Shown: positions 15,399 to 28,143 of the stretch, piece after piece
Numbering within the stretch: the stretch's first letter is position 1
Layout: each line of letters opens with the position of its first letter
Assembly: GCA_038025085.1 (NCBI GenBank)
Contig: CM076147.1
Location: 33,082,766 to 33,146,765, forward strand
Reading direction: 5' to 3'
Length of the DNA stretch: 64,000 bases
Origin: Tetragonia tetragonoides
Taxonomy: Eukaryota > Streptophyta > Magnoliopsida > Caryophyllales > Aizoaceae
Position numbers and translations under genes: made by a program
Notes under the pieces: model-generated
The model's input: only the letters and a program-made list of their open reading frames with translations
Told to the model about the DNA's origin: nothing
Database searches by the model: none

Positions 15399-15528
15399 CC
15401 CAAAGGTAAATGATGAAGTATCCCGAAAATAATCCCTCCCCAAAAAAAAAAAAAACAATATCGAAAATAAATTTTAAAATAAAAGAAAATTAAATAAAAA
15501 ATTAATCAAAAAAAAAAAGAAAATTTAC

Positions 15529-16192
15529 CTTACTATTAAAACACAAATGCGACCTTCTGAATATGGGATGCCACGTAAACCCCTACCTTCATATGGTAAT
15601 GACACGTAAATCGTCACGTGTGTCAAACATTTATTTCACTTAATAAATACAAAATAACATAATTATTATCAAATTGTTCAAGTTATAAAATCAAATAACT
15701 TTTGTTACGCAACTTTAAAATTATAATTCTTACTTCATTGGATCAAGTTCGGAAAATACTTCAAAATGATATGAGTATGTCCCATATTTGACTCTATAAG
15801 GTTCTGTAGGAGTTATATAACATACACTAGACAATTTCTCCTCGCCATGTGGAACTTCTACGAGGTATTTGTTATGTTTGTCATGCGACGTTTATATCAC
15901 TATTGCATTGTCATGTGTTGCTACGTCATTCATTGCTTTCATTTTATGATTAATTTGTTGGCTAAATTTTCAACAAAATAGATAATTGAATATCAAAACT
16001 TTTTTAATTAAAACATTTACTTACTTTTTAAAAAAAAAATAAAAAAAATAAAAAGAGGACAGGCCCTTAGTCACACGACTACACCATTCGTGCAACTAAG
16101 AGTTAAGATACCTATAAAAAAATACCTAAAAAATAGACAACATATAAAATACAACCCAGAGCATCGCCCGGGGACCAAAATTATATAATTAT
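15529..16192 (+). mobile_element. Degenerate Helitron-like element
   Basis: It begins CTTACTATTAAAACAC followed by ATGCCACGTAA-type text, as many plant non-autonomous Helitrons do. It ends GCATCGCCCGGGGACCAAAATTATA, resembling a Helitron 3' end with a decayed CTAG terminus. No Rep/helicase coding. The boundaries are approximate. Confidence 0.45.
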
Positions 16193-16438
16193 ATTAAAAC
16201 ACAATGATTAAAGCAGATCTCGCCATATTAGTATGTAACATCCCGTAAAATTATTTATTTTTGAATAATTTATTTATTTGATTATATATTTTGGTGAGAT
16301 ATTTATTGGTTTTGGTTTTAGCATTTAAAAGAAAAAAAAAGAAATTTCAAAATTTTATTTTAAATAAATTAAAAATCATCTTTTAAGCGGTTTAGTGGGT
16401 TTCAAATTGTGTTTTGACTAAAGTCAAATACTGACTTA

Positions 16439-16715
16439 TGCTCCATTTGATTCACCTGGATAAAACTAATCTGAACTGAACTGAATTGATTTTTTAAACT
16501 TGACCGTTAACCATTTAAAATTTGTTGAAATATAGTCAATATTGGGCTCATTTGAAAGTATGCTTTGAGATCTTTCCGATGACATAATTTTCATCATGAA
16601 ATTATTTCGGAATAAAAAGTTATATGAGTAATAAAATTATACATGGACTAAACTGAACTGGACTGGACTGAACCGAACTGAATTTAAGTAAAATTAAGGT
16701 GAATCAAACAAAGCA
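16439..16715. mobile_element. PIF/Harbinger-like MITE, 277 bp
   Basis: Left end TGCTCCATTTGATTCACCT and right end AGGTGAATCAAACAAAGCA, flanked by TTA (16436-16438, 16716-16718). It is related to the element at 10057-10302 and inserted in the LTR. The interior carries CTGAACTGGACTGGACTG runs. Confidence 0.75.
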
Positions 16716-16750
16716 TTAACTAGTCCTTTTTGCCTCACGGTTCTTCCCTA

Positions 16751-16754
<4 letters not shown>

Positions 16755-16825
<71 letters not shown>
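16755..16825. repeat. (TA)n microsatellite
   Basis: About 71 bp of uninterrupted AT dinucleotide. The short ORF across it is an artefact. Confidence 0.95.
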
Positions 16826-16829
<4 letters not shown>

Positions 16830-18302
16830 TGTTGTTTTTAAAAAAAAAAAAAAAACAAAAGAAGCCTCTTCTCCTTCCTCAGTTTCACGCTAAAAAAAAA
16901 AAAAAAAAAACCCTCTGATGCTCTACCTCTCCCACGAAACCACCACCAATGTTCCCCGTCACTGCCATCTTCTTTATTTTCCTTCTGTTATTGAAATTGT
17001 ACTGCTGGTGCTGCCAGACTTCAACCCATGTCGCTACTATGCTATTGAAGGGTGAAACTTTCTCTCTCCTCTGATTCTATTGTGCGAAATACCTCTCCCT
17101 CTCCTCTGTTTGTGCTTGCCGTTTCCATGGAGCCTGGCTACCACCAACACCTCGACCGCCGCTACAAGTCGTCACCCATGTCCGTGAGCCGTGCCCAGTT
17201 TGCCCAATTCGTTGGTTTGCTTCACCAAGCCCTAAGCCAAATTAGTTTGCGTGTTTATTAATTTCGGAATTGGGTTTTGATTATATAAATTATGTTTATA
17301 TGCTTATATGCTAGATGTTAGATGATTGAAATTGAGATATTATGGTGTGTATTTGCTTTGGAGTTCAATTAGAGGTAACCAACTTTCTATTCGATTGAGT
17401 TCGATTGGAGATGATGTTCTTTTTCTTTTCTACGTGGAAATCATGATTAATAAATGTGAATTGATATGTGCTTCGTTCTGAAATTTTAACTATTAAGTTG
17501 CTTGAGTTTGAATGATTGTATATTTGAATTTGTGTGGATTATTTGGTGAGTGAAATCCTGTTTCGCACCTTCATGCTTCAATTCGACTGTTTTAAGTTTG
17601 GATTCTGGAGATGGTCAAAACATGAAAGTTGTAGCCCTCGTTGTAAGGTTTCCACAGGTTTTTGAATCACCTCGATATGATGTCTAAGGAGTGAGATATG
17701 GCCAAAATACAGAACTGTTGTAATAATCACCCGAAAACGGAGAATTTAACCCTTTAAGCCCTTGAATCCAATTTGATGCTTGAACTACATGGCTTTTGTG
17801 AAAACTTGTGTAAGTGTATAGTTGCCTATGATCTTGGATATGTATTGTGGGATATAATCATGTGTTATGAGCAAATTGAGTTTGGTTGTAATATATGGTT
17901 TTTAATCTTACTAGGGGTGATTTATACTTAATGAAACTTATCTACAGTTGTTGTACTTAAGAATTAGAATGAACTTTTTCTATGTAAAATTTTGGTGTAA
18001 TGGGCGTAGAATCAACCCGAGATACTAGATTAGTTGCGGACTATTTTGGCATTAAGTGCCTATTGTTTGAACTCGTTTATGAAGCTTGTAAGTGCTGGAA
18101 TTTTCAGTTAAACCTGCTGAAATTATAATGTTAAGTATACTGAAATTATAGTGTTAATTATGCTGGAATTATGACGTGAATGACTCGCTTGGTTAGTATA
18201 GAAAATTATTTGACTTGTGCTTGTGAGCTAGTTTTTGGTGAAGATTGAAACATGTACTGTGATCTTGACATAAATACTTTTATGAAAATTGTTTGGAATA
18301 AC

Positions 18303-19252
18303 CAGGCCCGTCCTTGGCCCTGTGCAGTAGGGGCGACTACTGCACAGGGCCTCCCAGAAACAAGGGGCCCATTTTGTAGTTGGCCTATACGTTTTAATGT
18401 TTTTTTTTAAAAAAAAAAACTTATTACGACAAAGTTGCAAGGCGCAAGGCGCAAAGTAGAAAGTAGCAGTTAATTAGGCTACAATTTCCGGAACCAAGGG
18501 GTTTCTTCTTCTTCCCCTTTTTCTCTCTCTTCTCAATTTCACAGACTATTGAGAATCTCATAATTGCTCTAATATTGACACTAATATTGTTTCCCAAGAC
18601 CTCAAAAATGGTTCCTCCATTAATGATTGCAATGGAAGTCTCCTTCTTCTCCCTCAACTATTTATTGTGCAATAAGGAAAATAAATTTCCCAGTTCAAAC
18701 AAGCTCAAATACTATCAGTTTTAAACAAATCGAGTAGTACTCTTAATACTCCAAAGAAGATCAGAAGAAGAAAAAATACATGGGCTTCAAACAAAATGAG
18801 TAGAATTGAAAATTGTAAGTGGGCATGACCAATTTCGCATATTTGCTTCATTGCCGCTCACGACTCAGGTTAGCTAAGCTTCCAAAGAATTTCATGAGAT
18901 TTTGTTTATTTAATTTGAAGAAGTTTTTCAGGATAAAATTATATCTCTGATCTTGCTTGAGACTATTTAGCAATCAAGTCTTGAACCTGCAATTTGTAAG
19001 GTTAACAATTCAATGTGCTTTTTGGGGGCTTAAGTTTTTTTATTTATGTATAATTTTGACAATATTACATTGGTACTCTTTTAGTTTTGAAGTTTTTTGT
19101 GAGGTATACTATTTTGTAGTACTAATTTTTCATGTCATTGATTATTTTGTTTTTTTGAAGGAAAGTTTTAATTTTTTTCAATATATATTATGAAGTAGGG
19201 GCCTAGTTTTTAAATTTAGCCCAGGGCCTCTAAAGTCACAGGGACGGCCCTG
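18303..19252. mobile_element. Non-autonomous hAT element, 950 bp
   Basis: Ends CAGGCCCGTCCTTGGCCCTG and CAGGGACGGCCCTG are inverted and hAT-like. Flanks GGAATAAC (18295-18302) and GGAATAAT (19253-19260) are an 8-bp duplication with one mismatch. It is nested in the 16.2-20.6 kb LTR. Short ORFs inside (18228-18657 minus, 18957-19193 plus) show no transposase motif. Confidence 0.85.
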
Positions 19253-20600
19253 GGAATAATCCTATTGGACTATCTAGTTATGACTTCTAGAGATTTGAAC
19301 TTGACTGGTGGCTAATATGCCTTGGATTGTTTGATGGTTATTGAAATAAGATGAAATGGTGAAATGGTATTGTATTGGATTTGTGATGACTCATTGGTGT
19401 GAACACTTGAATTCTTTTAAGATATCAATTCGTAAACTTGAATAATTGAGGGCAAGATAGCTTTTGGGTAGGATCCCCCGAATGCAATGATCATAGGGCG
19501 AACTTGTGAGAGCAGATTTGTGGAGCAGGTCTTCCACAAACCCTCTTATGAGATGTGTGATTACTCATGAACTTGGGGTAATCCTTTTGATTATGAATAT
19601 TTTGATTACTCATGAACTTGGGTTAATCAGTCTTCTCCTAGCCATGAACCACTATGGCGGACTACGGTCTTGAAAACCCCATAGTAGAGGGTGTGCACAC
19701 TAGGGACTTGGCCATTTGATTTGATTTGATTTGTTATCAGGCTGCGGTCTTTAATGTTGAGATTGATGAACTTGCGATCTCTTGCCGTTCTCTTCCCTCT
19801 AAAAAGTAAAATGATGGATTGAAACTGTTAAAGCTAAGAAAATGTACTAATTGTGAGTAAGATGAGATTTGTGTATTGTTTTACAAGGAAGTGAGCTTGA
19901 ATGAAATTGTTGCATGAGATATGAAAGTGAACTTAAGTATTGTGCATGCTTGAGAATGAGAGTGATTGACTTGCGTGGTGTCAAGGTCGTAAGACCCAAG
20001 TTTGTTTAGATTTGATTCATTAAAAGTTGAGTTTGTCTCTTGGTTTCTGTTTGTGATTATTTTATAAATGTTATTGCTTATATTATTTCGATAGTTTGCT
20101 TGGTTACTCAGCTTTGCTGATTGTATGTTTTTCTTTTTGTTTGGTGCGTGTTGTCCATTTACTTAAGTTGGACCTATGATGAACCTTTTGCGGCTTAACT
20201 GCAACTGTAGGAGTAGACAGGAAAGACTATTTGCAGGTTGATTGTCCGTGAGGATCTCTTGTGCTAGTTGGACGGTTGGACTCAAGCTGTCAAGAAGTTC
20301 ATTATATTTGTCTTTTATTGTCAGTTGTTGTAATGTAAGATTGTTATAGTTTATTTGGTTGGTTGGGATTTGTAAGGTTTGCCTTGCACTCATTCTATGA
20401 GTGAGTGTGGCAGTGATGCTTCGAATTTAGATAGAAGTCTTCCGCTGTAAAGTTTGGTTTGATTGTATTTTCTGTTCAAGCAGGTTTTGATTTAGGTCGA
20501 TAACTTGGAATGCTTATTTACAAAGGAAATTCTGCCCGATTTTCGGCTCGAGTTTATCTATTTTTATTTATTTATTATTTAGAAAATCCGGGGTATTACA

Positions 20601-21139
20601 GTGTCGCTGAATTTTCGAATGATGTCTCAATTTATGGTGACTCAAGGCCAGTAAAAAAAAATTTAAAAAAAAAAGAAGAAAGAAAGGAGCAACAATTAGA
20701 CGTTACAAAAACATAATGGAGTTTAATGACTTCTTTATCCCTTTCCCTTCATTCCCACAAATTGTTAGACGTTACAAATCCAAGAAATTGAGTAGTAGCT
20801 AATTTCTCTTATATTGGTGACAAAAACATAAAACAACTAATTTCTCTCTCATGAATAGATGATGGAACCAAACAACATCAATTCATCTTCAACCTTCCCA
20901 TATGTTCAACGTTCGTATCTGGATCTCATCGCTGTCGTCTGCTATCTTTTCGGCATCGTGTACAACCAATCCCCATTTTGATTCTGGTAAGGTTATTCGT
21001 AATTCTCTTTGTGATTGGGTAATAGGCATTTGGTATCTACACCTCCTATCTTTGCAAGATAACCCTCCAACTTCATTAAACTTAGTATCATATATTGTTT
21101 TACATTGTTTTCTCTAAATAGCTATACCAACTTGAACGT
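20601..21139. other. Gene-free stretch
   Basis: AT-rich sequence after the LTR. The ORFs (for example 20902-21117) have no recognisable product. Nothing else seen. Confidence 0.4.
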
Positions 21140-21149
21140 TTAGAAATTT

Positions 21150-21732
21150 TAATTAATATTTAATAAAAAAGTTACGCTGAAAAAACAGAAATATATCAAA
21201 AAATTAGATGTCGCTTCAAAAAAATTGGAAAAATTTACGAGTCACTATAATAATAGAGAGGGCTTTTGGTAGGTTTGGTGGCACAGGTGGCGCGGAGCCA
21301 TGCTTGGTACCCAAAAACCGTGGAGAAGACATGCCCAGTGCATAACTTTCATAATGGTAGGCGCTTCATGACGTGTCGCTTGCTTTCCTTCGCTCAAAAG
21401 CCCTCTCTCAAGCAAATACCCACTAAAAAGTATTACAAGGTTTAGTGGTTCCAATACGAGTAGACATGCACAATGCATATTCATACTGGGGTTTTAGAGT
21501 TTGAAGAATTATTTTCCAAAAGTTCCACCTCAAACTTTTCAAGTATATTATTAAGTTACGGGAAAATATTGTACCTTTTTAATTTAATTTTTGATTAAAA
21601 ATACGCTGAAAAATAGAAAAATATCAAAAAAAAATTGGGAAAAATTATGAGACCTCACTATATTAGTATATAGAGGGCTTTGGCGATAACGGGGTGGTGG
21701 GGAGCCATGCTTGGTACCTAAAATCGTGGATT
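21150..21732 (+). repeat. Direct repeat at the left edge of satellite array B
   Basis: A segment of about 160 bp (21150-21312, containing TACGCTGAAAAA, a TATAGAGGGCTTT-type core and GGAGCCATGCTTGGTACC) recurs at about 21580-21732. The second copy runs straight into the first satellite unit (CGTGGATTAGCC). Offset is about 430 bp. Confidence 0.7.
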
Positions 21733-24700
21733 AGCCTCCAATGTCCAATAAGAGGCCCTTCAAGCCTACCAAGGACCCGATAACCTACCCTAAGGGCATC
21801 CCATTTCCCTTGCGATGTGGTGTTGAAAATATACACCTTCGTCTCGGAGCCTCCCGAAAGCCCAAAAATCGTGGATTATAGCCTTCGTTTTCGGCTTCCC
21901 AGGGCCCAGGTGTCATTTTTGCCCAAACTTTTCCGAGGGGTCTATCATGACCATAGAGCACCATTTGTGCGATGGTAGCGTCATTCGCATCCCCGAACTT
22001 TGATATCACTAATGCCTTTGGTGTTCCGACTCTTACATCAATGTATTTTCGAACGCCCTTCCAAGCCTATCAGAGACCAGATAAGAGACCCCAAGGGCCT
22101 CCCATGTCCCCTAGGGGTATTCTTAGCGATGTGTGGTGCAAAAATATCCACCTTCGTTCCGCGCCCTCCCGGAAGCCCAAAAAACGTGGACAACCTTCAT
22201 TTTCGACTTTCTGGGGCTTGGCTTTTATTTTTGACCAAACTTTTCCGTGGGGTCTATCATGACCCTAAAGGACCGTCGGTGCCCCATAAGGTTTATCCGG
22301 ATAACCGAACTTTGATATCACCCATGCCTTTAGTGTTCCAACTTTTACGCTAGTGTCCCGTAAAACGCCCTTCTAAGGGTATCAGGACCGGAAAAAGCGA
22401 CCGCAAGGGCCTCCTATGTCCCCTAGGGGTATTCCGTGCGACGTGGTGCGAAAATATCCACTTTCGTTCCGGGGCCTCCCGGAAGTCCAAAAACCATGGA
22501 TTATAGCCTTCGTTTTTGGCTTCCCAGGGCCCGGGTGTAATTTTTACCCAAAATTTTCCGGGGGGTCTATCATGACCCTAGTGGACCCTGGGTGCCCCGG
22601 GAGTGTCATCCGGATCCCCGAACTTTGATATCACCAATACCTTTAGTGTTCCGACTCTTGCATCAGTGTCTGGTAAAACGTTCTTCCAATCTATAAGGGA
22701 CCGGATAAGCGACCCCAATGGCCTCTCATGTCCCATAAGGATGTTCAGTGCAATGTGGTGCAAAAATATCCACCTTCGTTCAGGGCCTCCCGGAAACCCA
22801 AAAAGCGTGGATTACAGCCTTCGTTTTCTGCTTTCCGAGACCCGGGTGTCATTTTTGCTCTAAATTTTCCAGGGGGTCCATGACGTTAGAGGACCCTCGG
22901 TGCCACGGGGAGGTTCATCAAGAATCCCCGAGCTTTGTTATCACCTATGCCTTTGGTGTTCCAACTCTTACACACTAGTGTCTCGTTAAACGTCCTTCTA
23001 AGTCTATCATGACCGGATTAGCGACCCCAAGTGCCTCACATGTCCCCTAGGGATGTTCCGTGCGACATGGTGCGAAATTTTCCACCTTCGTACTGGGGCC
23101 TCCCGGAAGCTCAAAAAACGTGGATTATAACCTTCGTTTTCAACTCCCCAAAGCCTGGGTGTCATTTTTGACCAAACTTTTTCGCGGGGTCTATCATGAC
23201 CCTAGAGTACCCTCGGTGCCCCAGGAGCGTCATCCGGATCCCCGAACTTTGATATGCCGATACCTTTGGTGTGTTGACCCTTACATCAGTTTCCCGTAAA
23301 ACACCATTTGAAGCCTATCAGGGATCAGATAAGAGACCTCAAGGGCCTCACATGTCCACTAGGGGTGTTCCTTGCGATGTGGTGCAAAAATATCCACCTT
23401 CATTTGGGGCCTTCCGGAAGCCCAAAAAACGTGGATTATTGCCTTCGTTTTTGGCTTCTCGGGACCCGAGTGTCAATTTTTCCCAAAACTTTTCAGGGGG
23501 TCTATCATGACCCTTGAGGACCTTCGGTGTCCTGGGAGGTTTATTCGAATCTCCGAACTTTGATATCACCCATGCCTTTGGTGTTCAAACTCTTACACTA
23601 GTGTCCTGTAAAACGCCCTTCCAAGCCTATTAGGACCGGATAAGCGACCCTTAAGGGCCTCCCATGTCCCCTAGGAGTGTTCTACGCGATGTTATACGAA
23701 AATATCCACCTTCGTTACGGGGGCTCCCGAAGCCCAAAAGACGTGGATTATAGCCTTCGTTTTCGGTTTTTGGGGGTTGGGTGTCATTTTTGCCCAAAAT
23801 TTTCCGTGGGGGAGGGGGGAGACAGGTCTATCATGACCCTAGAAACCCTCGGTGCCCCGGAAGGTTCATTCGAATCCCCGAACTTTGATATCACCCATGC
23901 ATTTGGTGTTCCAACTCTTACACCAGTGTCTCGTAAAACGTCCTTCCAAGCCTAGGGGTGTTTTGTGGGACGTGGTGCGAAATTTTCCACCTTCGTTCCG
24001 GGGCCTCCCGAAAGCCCAAAAAGGGTGGATTATAACCTTCGTTTTCAACCCCCCAGAGCCTGGGTGTCATTTTTGCCCAAACTTTTTCTGGGGGTCTATT
24101 ATGACCCTAGATGACCCTCGGTGCCTCCTTGAAGCCCAAAAAACGTGGGTTATAGCCTTCGTTTTTGGCTTTACCCGGCCCAAATGTCAGTTTTACCCAA
24201 AATTTTCCGCCGGGTCTATCATGACCCTTGAGGACCACCGAAAGCGACCCCAAGGGTCTTTCATGTCCCTTGGGAATGTTTCATGCGATATGGTGCGAAA
24301 ATATCCACCTTCGTTACGAGGCCTCCCAAAGCCTAAAAAATGTGGATTATAGCCTTCGTTTTCGGCTTCTTGGGGCCGGGTGTCATTTTTGGCCAAAATT
24401 TCAGGAGGTTCTATCATGATTTTAGAGGACCCTCGGTGCCCCGGAGGTTCATCCGAATCTCCGAACTTTGATATCACCCATGCCTTTGGTGTTCAAACTC
24501 TTACACCTGTGTCTCGTTAAACGTCTTTCCAAGCCTATCAGGACCTGATAAGCGACCCCAAGGGCCTCCCATGTCCTCTAGGGGTGTTCCGTGCGACGTG
24601 GTGCAAAATTTTCTACCTTCGTTCTGGGGCCTCCCGGAAGCCCAAAAAAGTGGATTATAGCCTTCTTTTTCGACTTCTCAAAGCCCAGTGTTATTTTTGC

Positions 24701-24765
24701 CAAACTTCTCCATAACCTAACCTAAGAGCACATTCGGCGCTCCAAGATGGTCATCCAGATCTCCG
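21733..24765 (+). repeat. Satellite array B, unit about 312 bp
   Basis: Same family and orientation as array A. The GATATC(AC) anchor or its variants fall at 22002, 22314, 22627, 22937, 23251, 23562, 23887 and 24470: spacings 312, 313, 310, 314, 311 and 325, then 583 where two units are shortened by a deletion near 23950 and 24140. Shared blocks include CCCAAAAAACGTGGATTATAG and GGTCTATCATGACCCTAG. The array ends near 24765, about 550 bp before the RPSA start codon. The many 60-166 codon ORFs follow from the repeat and are not supported as genes. Confidence 0.9.
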
Positions 24766-25161
24766 AACAAAAAATCGACCAATTTCAACATAAATCAACA
24801 AATGCAAACAAATACCAAAAAAAATATTAATATAAATAATTAATCATATAAAAATTTTAATTGATTTAAGTTCAAATGCAAAATAAAATTTTTTTATATT
24901 TAAAATTAATACTCAATATCTTATTAACACACAATCCAAACATCGTACATGCCTAATAACTAGTTAATTATAAATATCAACATATTTTTTATGAGGTTAA
25001 ATATTTGATTTCGAATCTTGATCAACTTCAAAAGATGCCATCCTGATTTTCCCTTATCTTAAACGGTTAAACCTAGCTAAAAGAGCAACCTTGATTTAGC
25101 ACTGATGAGGGAATTATGGTAGGAAGACAGGGCCATAATAGTAAATTCAAAAACAGGAAGC

Positions 25162-25169
25162 TAGGGTTT
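25162..25169 (-). promoter_or_regulatory. Telo-box upstream of RPSA
   Basis: TAGGGTTT (AAACCCTA on the other strand), about 145 bp before the RPSA ATG and followed by a pyrimidine-rich tract (about 25172-25262) that probably forms the 5' untranslated region. Both are typical of plant ribosomal protein genes. The 24771-25161 interval shows no gene. Confidence 0.65.
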
Positions 25170-25313
25170 ATCGTTTCCCTTGCATTCCCCCTCCCTCTCT
25201 TTTTCTCATTTTCACTTCTTCACTGCCGAGAAACACATCTCTCTTTCTCATTCTCTCTCTCACTCTCAATAGCGTAGCAGTTCACTCGAACGAAAAGAGG
25301 GAAAACAGCAAAA

Positions 25314-28143
25314 ATGGCAGAAACTGGAGCACCAAGAGCCATGAGTCAGAAGGAAGAAGACATTCAGTTGTTGGTGGCTGCAGATGCTCATCTTGGTACC
25401 AAAAACTGTGACTTTCAGATGGAGCGTTACATCCACAAGCGCCGCTCAGACGGTCTCTTTCTATTTCTCTCTCTCGCTCTTGTTTATTTGTTTGTTTGTT
25501 TTGGGTTGTTGAGTTTTTTTGTTTCTGGGTTTGTTTATATGATCTGTTTTGGAGCAAACCCATATGTTATAAACCCCATGAATGTGCTTAACTTAAAGGT
25601 GTTTATTTTATAGATATTGTGTTGAAATTATGCATCTTTTTTGATATTTTTGTTGTGTTGCTGGCTGTGAACTTGTATTTTGTTTTTGAGATGTGTTGTT
25701 AGAGTTATATATGTATGTGTTAATGACTTGAGCAAAAATCGTGCTGATAATGTGTGGGTAATGTACTAATGTTACTTGTTGAATTGGGGTTGTCAGTGAG
25801 TGAAGAATATAATGGTGCTTTTGTAAGTTTTATTGAATGAACTTTTATCTGTTTGTGAGTAATTAGCATGTATTTATACTGGTGCTGGATTTGCTAGTAA
25901 GATAAACCTGAAAAAAGTGGTTGGTTGTTGTGAGCTGAATTGATTCGGTGCCAGTTTCACAAGTAGATACTATAGAAGTTGCCTGAAGTTACGCGGTGAT
26001 CTGTCAGTGAGATATGTGAAGTTGGTTGTGATGGTTATACAAGGAACTAAACTGTCACTGTAGTAATAGTTGATTTGTTCCATCCTGTATCATTGTGAAA
26101 TTCTTTTGACGTGGTATGGTTTTGCATTTTAGTTACACATTTCTAATCTTTTCGTTATATGTTGGATCAAATGTGAACGACCACGTAGTGTATGAGACCC
26201 TGTATATTGCACAATGATGTGTGTATTGTATGGCACCAAAATACATAGCCTGCTAGGGTATTTTCTAGTTCAGGCTATAGGCCATGGTGCTAAAGAAACT
26301 TCTTTTTACGTTATTGCTAGTGTTTTGTTAATGCTAACAAGTGGAAAACTGAAAGGAAGACATTCTTTAAACCCTTTTTTACGTTGTTCTACCTGGATCA
26401 ATACTTTCACTAGGATATCAAAGTTGATGATCCCCTCGCATATTAGGTGTGGTGCAGCTATGACCCGATTTCTATTATGATGTGATGCAAGGTGTTTGAT
26501 GAATTCAATTATTAGATTTTTGTTAGCTACTTTTATTTTGTATTTTGAGTAACTCTGTTATGTATCACGATCAGTTAGTCCTATCTGGAGTTGCTAAATA
26601 TTTATTTGATGTGTGATGAAACTCTTACAAGTTATTTGCATATTATTGATTGAGATTTCTGCTATTGCTAATTTGAGTGTTTTTTTTTTCTTCTGGTAGG
26701 TATATACATCATAAATGTTGGAAAGACCTATGAAAAACTTCATTTGGCTGCGAGGGTTATTGCCGCCATTGAGAACCCACAGGACATTATTGTCCAGTCA
26801 GCCAGACCCTATGGTCAGAGAGCTGTGTTGAAATTTGCCCAGTACACAGGAGCCCAGGCTATTGCAGGAAGACACACTCCTGGTACCTTCACCAATCAGC
26901 TTCAGACTAGTTTCTGTGAGCCTCGGTTGCTCATCCTGACCGATCCACGTACTGATCATCAGGTTGTTGTCACATTCATGTCCTATGTTTTTGATACGCG
27001 TTGTCCTTGCATATGTATGATTATTTTTCTGATGTATATGTGTTAATGCATTACTATTTCTGCAGCCCATTAAAGAAGGAGCGCTTGGAAATATCCCAGT
27101 CATTGCCTTCTGTGACACTGATTCCCCAATGCGTTACGTGGACATTGCCATCCCCGCAAATAACAAAGGAAAGCACAGCATTGGTTGTTTGTTCTGGATG
27201 CTCGCTAGAATGGTTCTCCAGATGCGTGGAACCATCCGTGCTGGACAGAGATGGGATGTGATGGTGAGTTCTTTCACACCTAGAGTTTTGGCTTCTATTT
27301 CACAGGCCATCAATTTGGTGATTTTGTATGTGAATTTGCTTGTAAAAACCCTGAAAGTCTCATCGATTTGTAAGATAAGTGAAGGTAATAGTTGATTTTG
27401 ACCAGTGCAATAGAGGCATAATTTTTACTGATTTCATAAATGTCTACTTTTCCCAGGTGGATTTGTTCTTCTACAGAGAGCCAGAGGAGGCCAAGGAGAC
27501 AGAGGAAGAGGAAGCTGTTGTTGCTGCTGATTATGGAGCTGATTACAGTGCCCCTGCTCTTGGTGGTGACCAATGGGGTGCTCCCATTCCAGATGGGCAG
27601 TGGGGTGCAGAAGTGGCCGCTCCTGCTCCTATTGCTGCTGTACCTGCTGTTGCTGGTGTTCCTGCTGTTGACTGGACTGCAGCTCCGGGTAAGTGTAGTA
27701 CTCTATTTATTGGCATCTATAGTCTGGCACGCGTATGTGTCCAAGTGTTGAGCTCTGCCACTTTCCTAAAATTTTGCCTCTTTTCACTCGATTTAAGTAT
27801 GCAAGTGTCCTTAACAAAGAGTACATCTAACAAACATTAGCATGCACTGAAAATGATTTTGAGAAATGCATGATTTTTGAGTTCCACTCGATCGAATGCT
27901 CTATATTTTCGCTAGCTTCTATTATTTGATAGTAAGATGTACTCCGTTAAATATGACACCGCACAAGTTTCATGTTTTACTTTTGCTTCTGAACAAGAGG
28001 GAAAATGTCATGCCAGCCTCAGAGCCTTCGACATAACTTGCGCCAAAACTGATTATTTGTTTGTTCATTGTGCAGCTCCACCTGCTGCTGCCGCTGATGG
28101 TTGGGATGAGGCTCCTGCCCCGGCCCCTACTGGCTGGCAATGA
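25314..28143 (+). CDS. RPSA: 40S ribosomal protein SA (uS2, laminin-receptor homologue)
   Basis: Cytosolic small-subunit protein needed for 40S maturation. Five exons: 25314-25452, 26700-26962, 27066-27263, 27457-27688, 28076-28143. The summed CDS is 900 nt (299 residues) with consistent phase. The start context AAAATGGC and the first residues ([20 protein letters not shown]) fit plant SA proteins. The conserved uS2 core is intact ([64 protein letters not shown], then a [13 protein letters not shown] segment). The C-terminal tail is acidic and then Ala/Pro-rich with repeated WGA/W motifs (DQWGAP, GQWGAE, DWTAAP, GWDEAP, TGWQ), as usual in plants. Satellite array B ends about 0.5 kb upstream, and a MULE-like element starts about 300 bp downstream. 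Confidence 0.97.

Larger units (their letters stand above)
16234..20600. mobile_element. Long Ty3-like LTR, 4.4 kb with nested inserts
   Basis: It starts TGTAACATCCCG and ends CCGGGGTATTACA, the inverted TGTAACA/TTACA termini of plant Ty3 chromovirus-type LTRs. There is no gag, protease, RT or integrase coding, so this looks like a solo LTR or LTR fragment. The flanking 5-bp sequences differ (TTAGTA before, GTGTC after), so a simple solo LTR with target duplication is not supported. Nested inside are a Harbinger-type MITE (16439-16715), a TA microsatellite and a hAT element (18303-19252). Without these two transposons the LTR is about 3.1 kb. Confidence 0.7.

Noticed and set aside
25100..25115. 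CTGATGAG, as in hammerhead ribozymes
   Set aside because: No GAAA/NUH-matching core or flanking stems nearby; a chance match.
27440..27840. ORFs of 103 and 153 codons over RPSA
   Set aside because: The second is RPSA exon 4 extended into intron 4; the first is a shifted frame.
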